44,276 nt of DNA from an uncultured Alphaproteobacteria bacterium (GTDB taxonomy: Bacteria; Pseudomonadota; Alphaproteobacteria; Geminicoccales; Geminicoccaceae). The stretch spans positions 1-44,276 of the forward strand of contig CALBAK010000058.1 of NCBI GenBank assembly GCA_937926445.1. Reading direction: 5' to 3'. This document shows positions 9,167 through 20,664 of the stretch, piece after piece; the first letter of the stretch is position 1, and every line of letters starts with the position of its first letter. The notes under the pieces were generated by a model that searched no databases, was not told the DNA's origin, and was given only the letters and a program-made list of their open reading frames with translations. The translations under genes were made by a program, and so were the position numbers.

Positions 9167-10053
9167 TCAGCCGTGCCGATGCAGTCCGGGCTGCCGAGCG
9201 GTAAGCCCGTGCCAGGCCACGAGGCCGGTCGCGATATCGACCGGGAGGAGATCCTCGCCGACGATCACCGGCCCCGCGAACGCGCGGCCGACCTCGGCGA
9301 CGAGCATGGCCGGATCGGCGGCCGGTGGGACGATGTGGGTGAGCAGAAGTGCACCCGCGCGGGCCGCGGCGGCGATCGGCCCGACCTCCTCGATCGCCGT
9401 GTGGCAGGAGGCGGCCGCCTCGATCGTGGCGGCCTCGCGCACACCCGGCACGACCGACATCGCCCGGTGCACGAAGACCTCGTGGACCAGGAAGTCGCAG
9501 CCGTGCGCCGCATCGATCAGCGCTTCCGGCCGCCGCGTGTCGCCACTCACCGCGAGAATCCGCCCGCCCTGAAGACGAAGCCGAAGGCGGGCTCGACCGG
9601 GCGGTGGTCGACCGCCACGACCTCGATCTCGACACTCGGGAAGGCTAGCCGACGGCGCGCCTCGAGGGGTTTCACGGCCAGCGCGAAGCCGTCCCGGTCC
9701 GGCCGTTCCTCGAAGGCGAGGCGCTGCGCCCGCTCCTCCGCCCACGCGGCTTGCAGAGCGCGGGCGAGCCGCGCGACGGCCGGGTCGGCGAGGAGTCGAA
9801 GCGGCCGCGGCCGGCCCTGATGGCAGCCGGCCACCACGAGGGTCGAGAGATCGGCCAGATGATCGGTGTGCAAATGGCTCGCGAGCACCGCCGTGAGCCC
9901 GGCGATCGAGACACCGGCTTCTACCGGCCGTTGTGCGATGCCGTGGCCACAATCGACGAGGAGCCTCGTCTCGCCGACCTCGACGAGAAGGCCCGAACCG
10001 GCACGGCGCGGATGCAGAGCCGGGCAACCGGTCCCGAGCAGCGTCACCCGCAC
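9167..10053 (-). pseudogene. RNase Z-like metallo-beta-lactamase-fold hydrolase, frameshifted
   Basis: Two frames together give one MBL-fold protein. Frame one starts at GTG 10053 (GGAGG nine bases upstream) with VRVTLLGTGCPALHP, contains the zinc motif SHLHTDHLADL and runs to GFVFRAGG before a TGA near 9547. The next frame continues the family exactly: GGRILAVSGDTRRPEALID, DFLVHEVFVH, CHTAIEEVGPIAAAA and LLLTHIVPP, ending at 9167. The break is near 9570-9577; one added base there would restore a 296-codon gene (887 bp is one short of a multiple of three). Members hydrolyse phosphoesters or related bonds and often resemble arylsulfatase or RNase Z. Either a real inactivating deletion or a sequencing error in the GC-rich run. 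Confidence 0.85.
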
Positions 10054-10259
10054 GGCCACTTCCCTCCGAAACGATGGTCGGAACTTCGGCGACCGACGCT
10101 CGCCGGACGGCCGCAGCGGGTCGCTTCGAGGGGTCGATCGGCGTCCTACCGTTCGACCGTCGCGCCGCGGCTCGCGCGGCGGCGGCCGGGTCCGGGCGAG
10201 CCCCATTGGCGCGTCGGCGCCCGGTGATCGGACCGGCTGGCCCGGTTCCGCGGGTCACC

Positions 10260-14298
<4,039 letters not shown>

Positions 14299-14301
14299 CG
14301 C

Positions 14302-15126
14302 TCAGAACAGGCTGCCGAGCCAGGAGCGGGTGGAGCGCGCCGGCTCGAGCTTCTGGCCCTGGAGCAACGCGTAAGCGCGCTCGTACCAGGGGCTGCCCGG
14401 GAAATTGTAGCCGAGCACGGCGGCGGCATTCTGCGCCTCCTCGCGAACGCCGAGCGCCAGGTAGCATTCCGTCAGACGGTGCAGCGCCTCCGGCACGTGG
14501 GTGGTGGTCTGGTATGACTCGACCACGGTGCGGAAGCGGTTGATCGCACCGACGTACTGGCCCCGCTTCTGATAATAGCGGCCGATCTCCATGTGCTTGC
14601 CGGCGACGTGGTCGCGGGTCAGGTCGAGCTTGAGGCGAGCGTCGCGCGCATAGTCCGTATCGGGATAGCGACGGATCAGCTCCTCGAAGGCCTTCATTGC
14701 CTCCTCGGTCATCTCCTGGTCGCGCTGAACGTCGGAGATGCGCTCGTAATAGCTCATGCCGATGAGGTATTGGGCGTAAGGTGTGTCGGGATTGCCCGGG
14801 TGCAGCTCGATGAAGCGGCGGGCGGCGGCGATCGCCTCCTCGTAATCGTTGGCCTCGTAATAGGCATAGGCCGCCATCAGCTGACTCCTGACGGCCCATT
14901 GCGAGTAAGGATGCTGGCGCTCGACCTCCTCGAAGGCGCGCCCTGCCTCGCGGTACTCTCCTCTGTCGAGCAGGTCCTGGGCGGTGGAGTAGAGCTCGTC
15001 CACCGGCCGGTCGACATAGGGGTTCGGCCGCTCGCCGCTACATGCCGTGAGCCAGAGGAGCGTCAAGAAGGCGAGGCCGCGACGCAGCGGCCGCGAGCGA
15101 TCGGACGACGGTGCCGGAACCCGCAT
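14302..15126 (-). CDS. bamD: BamD, outer-membrane assembly lipoprotein
   Basis: A protein of about 274 residues, the essential lipoprotein of the BAM complex that inserts beta-barrel proteins. A basic N-terminus and a hydrophobic stretch (LAFLTLLW) lead to lipobox LTAC with the lipidated Cys29. The mature part has TPR-like repeats: ELYSTAQDLLDRGEYREAGRAF, QLMAAYAYYEANDYEEAIAA, FIELHPGNPDTPYAQYLIGM, YQKRGQYVGAINRF and the YALLQGQKL end. ATG at 15126 is chosen as the first methionine before the signal peptide; the frame is open further upstream without homology. It heads bamD-recN-ligA. In most Alphaproteobacteria lpxC lies just upstream; here a divergent XRE gene does. Confidence 0.94.
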   Translation of the reverse strand: MRVPAPSSDRSRPLRRGLAFLTLLWLTACSGERPNPYVDRPVDELYSTAQDLLDRGEYREAGRAFEEVERQHPYSQWAVRSQLMAAYAYYEANDYEEAIAAARRFIELHPGNPDTPYAQYLIGMSYYERISDVQRDQEMTEEAMKAFEELIRRYPDTDYARDARLKLDLTRDHVAGKHMEIGRYYQKRGQYVGAINRFRTVVESYQTTTHVPEALHRLTECYLALGVREEAQNAAAVLGYNFPGSPWYERAYALLQGQKLEPARSTRSWLGSLF

Positions 15127-15196
15127 GACGTTTTGCTCGACCTCTGAGCGGCGGACGGGGCGGTCATCAACCCGTCGGCGTGCCCTTGCCGGACGA

Positions 15197-15209
15197 TTAA
15201 CCGATCGGT
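15197..15209. promoter_or_regulatory. TTAACC half-site overlapping a 10-bp palindrome between bamD and the XRE gene
   Basis: ACCGATCGGT (15200-15209) is a perfect palindrome and overlaps TTAACC (15197-15202), which is a CtrA-type half-site; the second half, expected seven bases on, is GTAG and does not match. It sits 71 bp from the bamD start and 93 bp from the XRE gene start, so it could be a shared operator, possibly autoregulatory for the XRE protein. Confidence 0.3.
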
Positions 15210-15302
15210 AGATTGGCCTCGTCGACGACGGCGGGACCATAGTCAAGAGGCGGCCGCCCCGGAAGCCGGCGCGCGCGACCACGGAGGCACGAACAGCGGT
15301 CC

Positions 15303-15686
15303 ATGAGCCCCGAGCCGGCGAGCCCCGAGGCGATCGGCCTCGACCAGCGGATCGGCGAGCGGATCCGGCTGCGTCGTACCGAGCTCGGCCTCACCCAGGA
15401 CCAGCTCGCGGCCGCGCTCGGCGTCTCCTACCAGCAAGTCCAAAAATACGAGAACGGTGCCAACCGCATCAGCGCGGTGCGACTCTGGCAGATCGGGCGG
15501 CGTCTCGAGGTTCCTGTCGGCTGGTTCTTCGACGAATCGGCGGAGGACTCTTCCACGGGAGGCGGTCGGATCGCGCACGGCCGCGGCGTACTCGAGGTCG
15601 CGCGCGGTTTCGGCCAGCTGCGCGCGCCCTCGGTCAAGGCGGCGGTGGTCGGCCTTCTGCGCGCCCTCGCCGACCGGGGAATCTGA
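15303..15686 (+). CDS. XRE-family helix-turn-helix regulator (PraR/PhrR-like)
   Basis: A 127-residue DNA-binding protein. The HTH is at about residues 14-66: IGERIRLRRTELGLTQDQLA, then GVSYQQVQKYENGANRISA, ending with LEVPVGWFFDE. The SYQQVQKYENG...RI block is the form typical of rhizobial PraR/PhrR-type regulators, which control quorum sensing, biofilm or stress genes. The C-terminal ~50 residues (GVLEVARGFGQLRAPSVKAAVVGLLRALAD) are helical and may dimerise. ATG at 15303 has GGAGG 13 bases upstream. It is divergent from bamD and ends 9 bp from the convergent parA-like gene. The target genes cannot be told from sequence. Confidence 0.88.
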   Translation: MSPEPASPEAIGLDQRIGERIRLRRTELGLTQDQLAAALGVSYQQVQKYENGANRISAVRLWQIGRRLEVPVGWFFDESAEDSSTGGGRIAHGRGVLEVARGFGQLRAPSVKAAVVGLLRALADRGI

Positions 15687-15695
15687 CCCCTCGCT

Positions 15696-16322
15696 TCAGA
15701 CGGCTTCCTCGACGGCTCGCAAGAGTGGCCGCCATTCCTCGATTGCCGCGCGGGCGAGCCGGGCGGGAGCGTCGAACAGGCTGCGCCCTTCGAGCGCGAG
15801 CTCACCGTAGAGGGACCGCTCGGCCAGCCGGGCCGCCGGCGGATGACCGATCCGGGCGAGGAACGCTTCGAGGCGGCCCGCCGCGCGGGAGCGCGGACGC
15901 AGCCGATTGGCGACGACCAGAACCGGCTTGCGACCCTTGCGGATCGGCTTGAGCTCGTCGAGTCGGGCGAGGAAACGTTCGCTCGAGGCCTCGTCGAAGG
16001 TCGAGGCGAGAACCGGCACGACCACGAGATCGGCGAGCTCGAGCAGGGCCTCCACCTCCTTGCCGCGCAGGGCCGCCGGGGCGTCGATCACGAGCCGGGC
16101 CGTCCCCCCGGGCACCGGGCCGGGCTCCTTGTGCCAAGCTAGCCCGGTAAGGGGCGGCAGCTCGGCCGGGCGCAGCGCGAGCCAGGCGAGTGCCGACCGC
16201 TGTCGGTCGGCATCGGCGAGCGTTGTCGCGAGCCCGCCGCGCGCGAAGGCCCCCGCCAGGTTGACGGCGATCGTGGTCTTGCCGCAGCCGCCCTTGAGGT
16301 TGCTCACGAGAATGCGGATCAT
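15696..16322 (-). CDS. Orphan ParA/MinD-family ATPase coupled to the CYTH-CHAD gene
   Basis: A short (about 208 residues) ParA-type ATPase. It has the deviant Walker A KGGCGKTT (signature Lys10, catalytic Lys15), the Walker A' block LADADRQRSALAWL, Walker B-like LVIDAPAAL, and a late ANRLRPRSR block that reads like the family's nucleotide-base contact. All are intact, so ATP-dependent dimerisation is likely. There is no ParB-like gene, parS-like cluster or plasmid gene near it, so it is not a plasmid partition system. ATG at 16322 overlaps the CYTH-CHAD stop as ATGA, so the two are co-translated. ParA relatives of this size position cell-internal cargo; the cargo here is inferred, not shown. 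Confidence 0.88.
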   Translation of the reverse strand: MIRILVSNLKGGCGKTTIAVNLAGAFARGGLATTLADADRQRSALAWLALRPAELPPLTGLAWHKEPGPVPGGTARLVIDAPAALRGKEVEALLELADLVVVPVLASTFDEASSERFLARLDELKPIRKGRKPVLVVANRLRPRSRAAGRLEAFLARIGHPPAARLAERSLYGELALEGRSLFDAPARLARAAIEEWRPLLRAVEEAV

Positions 16323-17914
16323 CGAGCCTCGCGCCAGAACGGCTCGACCTCGAAGAGCTCGTCGAGCAGTTCGCGCGCCTCGCGCAGGAGGCGGCGACCG
16401 GCGCGGGCGTGCCAGCCGATCACCGCACCCAGTGCGAGGGCGGCGGGGGCGAGCCGGGCATCGCCCGCGGCCGCGGCCAGGAGCTCGCGGGCGAGACCTT
16501 GCGCCACCGCTACGTCGTTGAGGTGGCCGAGCCGGTCCTGCAGTTCGGCGGCACCGCCCGCGAGCCTTCGCACCTCGGCTTCCGGCCAGAGCGAGCCCAG
16601 GAACTCGATCCCGTACCGCAGCTTCTTCAGGGCGATGCGGAGCTCGTGGCGGCCCGCGGCTTCGAGCCGATCGAACCGTCGGCCGAGCTTCTTGACCCGT
16701 CGCCAGCGGCGCTCGAGCCGCTCGGCGGCGAACGGTGGCAGCGGCCCGTCGAGAAGCGCGCGGGCCTCCTCCGAGCCGGACTCCCGGAACCGGCCGAGCT
16801 CGAGCCAAGCGGAAAGATCGAGCCAGAGATCGGCCGCGCGTCGACTCGCGAGCGCCTCGCGCACCCTCGCGTAGAGGGCCGGCCGGCCCTCGGCCAGAAG
16901 AGCGCGCAATGCGGCGCGTTCGGCCTCGAGCCCCTCGATCCCGTCGATCGCCGCCACGAGCTCGCCCGCCAACACGTCGCGGTCGCGGGCAGGCCCGAGC
17001 GCGCCCAGGAGCCAGCGGAGCTCGCCGTTGAGCCGCTCGCGCTCGGCCTCGGGCAAGGCCGGCCGGAAGAGCGAGAGCGCCGAGCGCATTCGCCTCAGAG
17101 CTACCCGCAGCTGATGGACTCCTTCGGGGTCCCGGCCGTCGGCCGCGGCCGCCTGGTTGGCGAGGGCGTGACCGAGGCAGGAAAGGCCGATCCGACGGAA
17201 GGCGTCGCCCACCGACGCCTCGGCCTCGAGCAGGAGGCGGCCCGCTTTGCGCGCCGGCGGCGGCTCGCCGAGGGCGAGCTCGAAGCCGCGGCTCGCTTTG
17301 TCGCGCGGCTCGATGGATAGCGGGGCGAGTGGCCGCAGCTCCTCGACCAGGGCCGCGAGCGCCCGCGGCGGGCCGCGCTCCAGCTCGAGCTCCAGCTCGG
17401 CGATCGGCTCGTGTCGACCGTCGGCCTCGATCCGGCCGCGATCGAGTGCCACCAGGACGACCGCCTCGCACTGCTCGGGCGAGGGCCAGCCTACCGCGAG
17501 TTCGGTCCGAACGATGCGGGTCGCGAAGACCGGCACGAGCTCGCCCGGCAGCACGACACCGACGAGCTCGCGCGCAGCCGGCCCCTTGAAGGCGGCCAGA
17601 TCGGGAATGTCGCCCGCGATCGGGACCTCGAGCTCGACACGATCGGCGGCGGCACTCGTCGTGCGCGAGGGCCCCTTGAGGGTCTGGACCCGACGCCCGC
17701 CGATCCGCCGGATCCTCAGCGCCACCCCGCGGCGGCGCAGCCTTCCGTCGCCGGTGTCGAAATAAACGCTCACGAGACGTCGACGCCGGGCCGGGCGAAG
17801 AGCCCGAGCGACGAGCGCGGGAGCTTCGGCGAGCCGGTCTAGCGCGTCCGGGGGTACGGCGAGCTTTACCTCGATCTCCCGAGCCGGAGCGGCACCGGGC
17901 TCGGCCTTCGTCAT
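16319..17914 (-). CDS. CYTH-CHAD protein (inorganic triphosphatase-like, polyphosphate-binding)
   Basis: A 531-residue two-domain protein. The CYTH (triphosphate tunnel) domain spans about residues 12-215 and begins with the diagnostic ExExK motif EIEVKL (Glu13, Glu15, Lys17); further strand residues are YFDTGDGRLRRRGVALRIRR, QTLKGP, VELEVP and ELELELERG. The CHAD domain (about 235-505) is helical and rich in Arg/His: EGVHQLRVALRRMRSALSLF, then LGPARDRDVL, and a second repeat GRHELRIALKKLRYGIEFL with LGHLNDVAVA. CYTH enzymes usually cleave inorganic triphosphate; CHAD domains bind polyphosphate and in other bacteria localise to polyphosphate granules. ATG at 17914. It is the first gene of a pair with the ParA-like ATPase and diverges from a UspA gene. 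Confidence 0.93.
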   Translation of the reverse strand: MTKAEPGAAPAREIEVKLAVPPDALDRLAEAPALVARALRPARRRRLVSVYFDTGDGRLRRRGVALRIRRIGGRRVQTLKGPSRTTSAAADRVELEVPIAGDIPDLAAFKGPAARELVGVVLPGELVPVFATRIVRTELAVGWPSPEQCEAVVLVALDRGRIEADGRHEPIAELELELERGPPRALAALVEELRPLAPLSIEPRDKASRGFELALGEPPPARKAGRLLLEAEASVGDAFRRIGLSCLGHALANQAAAADGRDPEGVHQLRVALRRMRSALSLFRPALPEAERERLNGELRWLLGALGPARDRDVLAGELVAAIDGIEGLEAERAALRALLAEGRPALYARVREALASRRAADLWLDLSAWLELGRFRESGSEEARALLDGPLPPFAAERLERRWRRVKKLGRRFDRLEAAGRHELRIALKKLRYGIEFLGSLWPEAEVRRLAGGAAELQDRLGHLNDVAVAQGLARELLAAAAGDARLAPAALALGAVIGWHARAGRRLLREARELLDELFEVEPFWREAR

Positions 17915-17918
17915 CGTT

Positions 17919-17937
17919 TTGTCACCATAACTGTCAC
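17919..17937. promoter_or_regulatory. TGTCAC direct repeat upstream of CYTH-CHAD (Pho-box-like, spacing off by one)
   Basis: TTGTCAC (17919-17925) and CTGTCAC (17931-17937) are direct repeats 12 bp apart in an AT-rich patch just before the CYTH-CHAD ATG at 17914. The halves match the PhoB half-site CTGTCAT/C closely, but Pho boxes repeat every 11 bp, so the fit is imperfect. Candidate operator for CYTH-CHAD or, less likely, for the divergent uspA gene 124 bp away. Confidence 0.35.
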
Positions 17938-18060
17938 AAATGATGGATCGTCACGCCCCCGACGCCTGCGTCATAGGGGATCAGCCGGTGGGGAGCAACG
18001 CGACGGCCGGCCCACCCCGTGCTAAAGAGCGCGGCAAGACGACTTCCGGGGAGAGCAACG

Positions 18061-18903
18061 GTGAGCCTCAAGGACCTGATCGTCCAGCTCGATGCGAGCG
18101 AGGCCTTTAACGCGAGGCTGGACGCGGCGTTGGCCCTCGCCCGCGCCTTCGGGGCGCACCTGACCGGGCTCTGCCTCGTGGTCGAGCCCTATGTGCCGGC
18201 GGTCGTGGGCGTCAATCTGCCGCCCGACATCCTTCTCCAACAGCGCGAGCGGGCCGAAGCCGAGGCGACCCAGCTCTTGGCCCGCGCCGTGGCCCGCGCC
18301 GAGGCGCAGGGTGTGGCGCTCGAGCGGCGCCAGGAGACGGTGATGATCGACCGGCTCGCGGACGCCCTCGCCCGCCACGCCCGCCACGCCGATCTCTCGA
18401 TCGTCGGTCAGCCCGACCCGGAGCGCGCCGGTGTCGACGACACCTTGATGGTCGAGGCGTCCTTCATGGCCTCGGGGCGGCCCGCGCTCGTCGTACCTTA
18501 TATCGGCGCCCGGACGATGCCGCCCGAGCGGGTGCTCGTCGCCTGGGACGGCTCGCGCGAGGCGGCGCGCGCGGTCAACGACGCGCTGCCACTCCTCGCG
18601 TGCGCTCGCGACGTCGCCCTGGTCGTGGTCGACCCCGAATCGCTCGCCGGTCGGGTGGGCGAGGTGCCGGGGGCCGACATCGCCACCCATCTCGCCCGGC
18701 ACGGTGTCCAGGTGACGGTGAAGACGGTGCCCTCGGGCGGGCTCGACCCGGGCGACGTGCTGCTCTCGACCGCCGCCGACGAGGGGGCCGACCTTCTGGT
18801 GATGGGAGCCTACGGCCATTCGCGCCTGCGGGAGCTCATCTTGGGTGGCACCACGGCCCACATCCTGAAGCACATGACGGTGCCGGTCCTGTTCTCCCAC
18901 TGA
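18061..18903 (+). CDS. Tandem-domain universal stress protein (UspA family)
   Basis: About 280 residues made of two Usp domains. The first begins SLKDLIVQLDASEAFNARLD and is divergent. The second begins RVLVAWDGSREAARAVNDAL and ends with VMGAYGHSRLRELILGGTT, the ATP-binding G-2x-G-9x-G(S/T) pattern, then HMTVPVLFSH. Such proteins are induced by stress or growth arrest; the biochemical role is usually unknown. GTG at 18061 is chosen because GGGGAGAGCAACG lies immediately upstream and the domain starts right after; an upstream start at 18019 would add 14 residues without homology. It diverges from CYTH-CHAD and precedes the ThuA-like frame by about 55 bp. Confidence 0.9.
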   Translation: MSLKDLIVQLDASEAFNARLDAALALARAFGAHLTGLCLVVEPYVPAVVGVNLPPDILLQQRERAEAEATQLLARAVARAEAQGVALERRQETVMIDRLADALARHARHADLSIVGQPDPERAGVDDTLMVEASFMASGRPALVVPYIGARTMPPERVLVAWDGSREAARAVNDALPLLACARDVALVVVDPESLAGRVGEVPGADIATHLARHGVQVTVKTVPSGGLDPGDVLLSTAADEGADLLVMGAYGHSRLRELILGGTTAHILKHMTVPVLFSH

Positions 18904-18958
18904 GCCCCACGTCCCACCGAGTCTCGCGGCGCGCCGCGCGGCGCGGCTGGCCGCGGTC

Positions 18959-19738
18959 GTGGTGCTCGACCTTCTCGCCACGGGTCCGGCCTCGGCCGGC
19001 CGTCTCCTCGTCGTAACGGCGACGGCCGGCCACCGGCCCGACACGATCCCCGCCACGGCGGCGGCGATGGAGGCGCTCGCGGCTCCGTTCCGGCTCACCC
19101 TGCGCCGGGTCGACGGACCGGCAGCGCTTTCGACGCTCGATCTTTCGGACCTGCGGCTCGTCGTCCCCGCCCGGACCACGGTCGATTTCCACGTCTCCGA
19201 GGCCCGCGCCGCCCCGCTCGCTCTCATCGAGGAGGGCGGCGGGGTGGTGGGCATCCACGCCGCTGCCGACGCGCATCGCGGCCGGCCGGGCCGGCTTCTG
19301 GGCAGTGGGTTCCGCTCGCACCCGCCGGGGCCGCGAACGACGATCGTGCGCTTCGCCTCGGAACTGCCGGGGCTTGCGAGCCTCGGTGGCGGGCGGAGTT
19401 GGTACGCCGGGCTCGGCCGTCGTCCCGCGCTCTTTGGAGACCCGGCGATGCGCGAGCATCTGGGCCGCTGCCTCGCCTGGCCGGCGGGTCGCGGCGAGGT
19501 CCGCCCACGCCGCCGCGGGGCGCGAGCGAAAGTTCGACGCCCGCCTCGGTCCACCCGGCCGCGGACGGCGACCACGAGGCAGCCCTCGACCAGCTCGCCG
19601 CGCACCGTGACGGCCCGGTCGAACAGGTTCGAGACCGGGCAGGCGTCGTCGGGGATCACCCGGAGCTTCTCGCCGATCCGCGGCCGTTCGGTGCAGACCG
19701 AAAGGTCGACATGGCCGTGCTCCTCGCTCGAGGCGTAG
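18959..19738 (+). CDS. ThuA-like domain protein, probably damaged
   Basis: The frame encodes a signal-peptide-like stretch (AVVVLDLLATGPASA) followed by a ThuA-like fold: LLVVTATAGHRPDTIP (family 'vTata..H.sip'), ALIEEGGGVVGIHAAADAH, LLGSGFRSHPPG and, near the end, GGGRSWYAGLGRRP and HLGRCLAWPAGR. The family domain ends near 19490. Several things are odd. The open frame starts after a TGA at 18875, and the arginine-rich n-region of the signal peptide (LAARRAARLA) is encoded before the only usable start, GTG 18959, so a normal start seems lost. The segment between the HP block and GGGRSWY, which normally holds a DE.Y motif, is shortened. The next in-frame stop is at 19738, far inside the opposite-strand DSD1-like gene. 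ThuA-like proteins are linked to sugar metabolism or are secreted proteins of unknown activity. Confidence 0.55.
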   Translation: MVLDLLATGPASAGRLLVVTATAGHRPDTIPATAAAMEALAAPFRLTLRRVDGPAALSTLDLSDLRLVVPARTTVDFHVSEARAAPLALIEEGGGVVGIHAAADAHRGRPGRLLGSGFRSHPPGPRTTIVRFASELPGLASLGGGRSWYAGLGRRPALFGDPAMREHLGRCLAWPAGRGEVRPRRRGARAKVRRPPRSTRPRTATTRQPSTSSPRTVTARSNRFETGQASSGITRSFSPIRGRSVQTERSTWPCSSLEA

Positions 19739-20604
19739 ATCACGGCCTCGGGATATTCGACGATCCGACCGTGGCCGCTCTGCCCGACGAGGTCGGAGGT
19801 CAGCGATTTCGAGCCCGCGTCCAGGATCGCCCGATCGGGCGTCGGCCGGCTCGCCACCGTCGTCAAAACGGTGAGCGCACAGTCCTCCCAATCGGCCGCA
19901 CCGGCCGCGACCTGCATCCGGTCGTTGGAGACGTAGGTGCCGACCCGGTACTCGCCGATCACCGGAAACTCGTGGACCCGCCACATGTCGGGGGTACCGC
20001 CCGAAGAGACAACGGGCACCTCGAGGCCCGCCGCCTCGATCGGCCCTTTGGCCTCGGCGAGGAAGGAAGCGGCCTTTTCGGGCACGCCCTTGGCCGGGTA
20101 GGTCGAGAGCCCGGCGAAAGCGAGCCCCGGGGCGCGGTCGATGCGCAGCGCGAGCTCGCGCGCGGCCGTCGGTCTCTGGACGCCGCAGCGTCGGGCCCCG
20201 GTGTCGCATTCGACCAGAACCGGCAGGGGCCGGGCGGCGGAAGCGAAGGCCTCGGCGAGCCCGTCGAGCACGACCGGATCGTCGGCCGAGACGCGGAGTG
20301 TCACCCGCTCGGCGAGTGCGCGGGCCCGGCCGAGCTCGACCGGGCCCAGGAGGTCGAACGGGACGAGGATATCGAAGAGACCGCCTTGCGCCATCACTTC
20401 GGCCTCGCCGAGCTTCTGGTAGCAGATGCCGACCGCTCCGAACTTGACCTGGCGGCGGGCGAGCTCGAGCAGCTTGTGGGTCTCGATGTGCGGCCGGTTG
20501 CGGATGCGGTGGCGGTCGCAATAGTCCTGGAAGCACGTCAGGTTGCGCTCGACCCGGTCGAGGTCCAGCAGGACCGCGGGGGTGTCGAGCTCGACGATCC
20601 GCAT
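19540..20604 (-). CDS. DSD1/D-threonine aldolase-family (alanine racemase fold) protein, active site altered, no stop at the expected place
   Basis: About 355 residues align with the DSD1/D-threonine aldolase family: ELDTPAVLLDLDRVERNL, GICYQKLGEAEVMAQGG, VLVECDTGARRCGVQ, PVVSSGGTPDMW, YRVGTYVSNDRM, AILDAGSKSLTSD, EEHGHVDLS and a terminal VAVRGRVDRGG. Characterised members bind PLP on the lysine of RPHxKTHK; here the motif is RPHIETHK, with Glu41 at that place (Lys44 follows). The zinc motif P-x-H-x-C reads PDDAC, with Asp320 for His and Cys322 kept. The family end is near 19540 but the frame has no stop until 18022, running antisense through the ThuA-like and uspA genes. ATG at 20604 has AAGG upstream and lies 60 bp after ftsZ. 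Either a noncatalytic or diverged subfamily, or a decaying gene. Confidence 0.7.
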
Positions 20605-20664
20605 GGCCGCCTTCCGTGCGGAGGCGGGCGCCGCGTGCGAGCCTGGCGCGGCGCCCGCCCGGCG

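Noticed and set aside
15696-16322. A plasmid or chromosome partition locus (parAB)
   Set aside because: No ParB-like gene or parS-like repeats nearby, and the ATPase is coupled to CYTH-CHAD instead.
17919-17937. A true Pho box
   Set aside because: The repeats are 12 bp apart rather than 11 and there are only two; kept only as a candidate regulatory repeat.
15127-20664. A mobile element carrying the accessory block
   Set aside because: No transposase, integrase, tRNA or flanking repeat was found, so the block cannot be called mobile.
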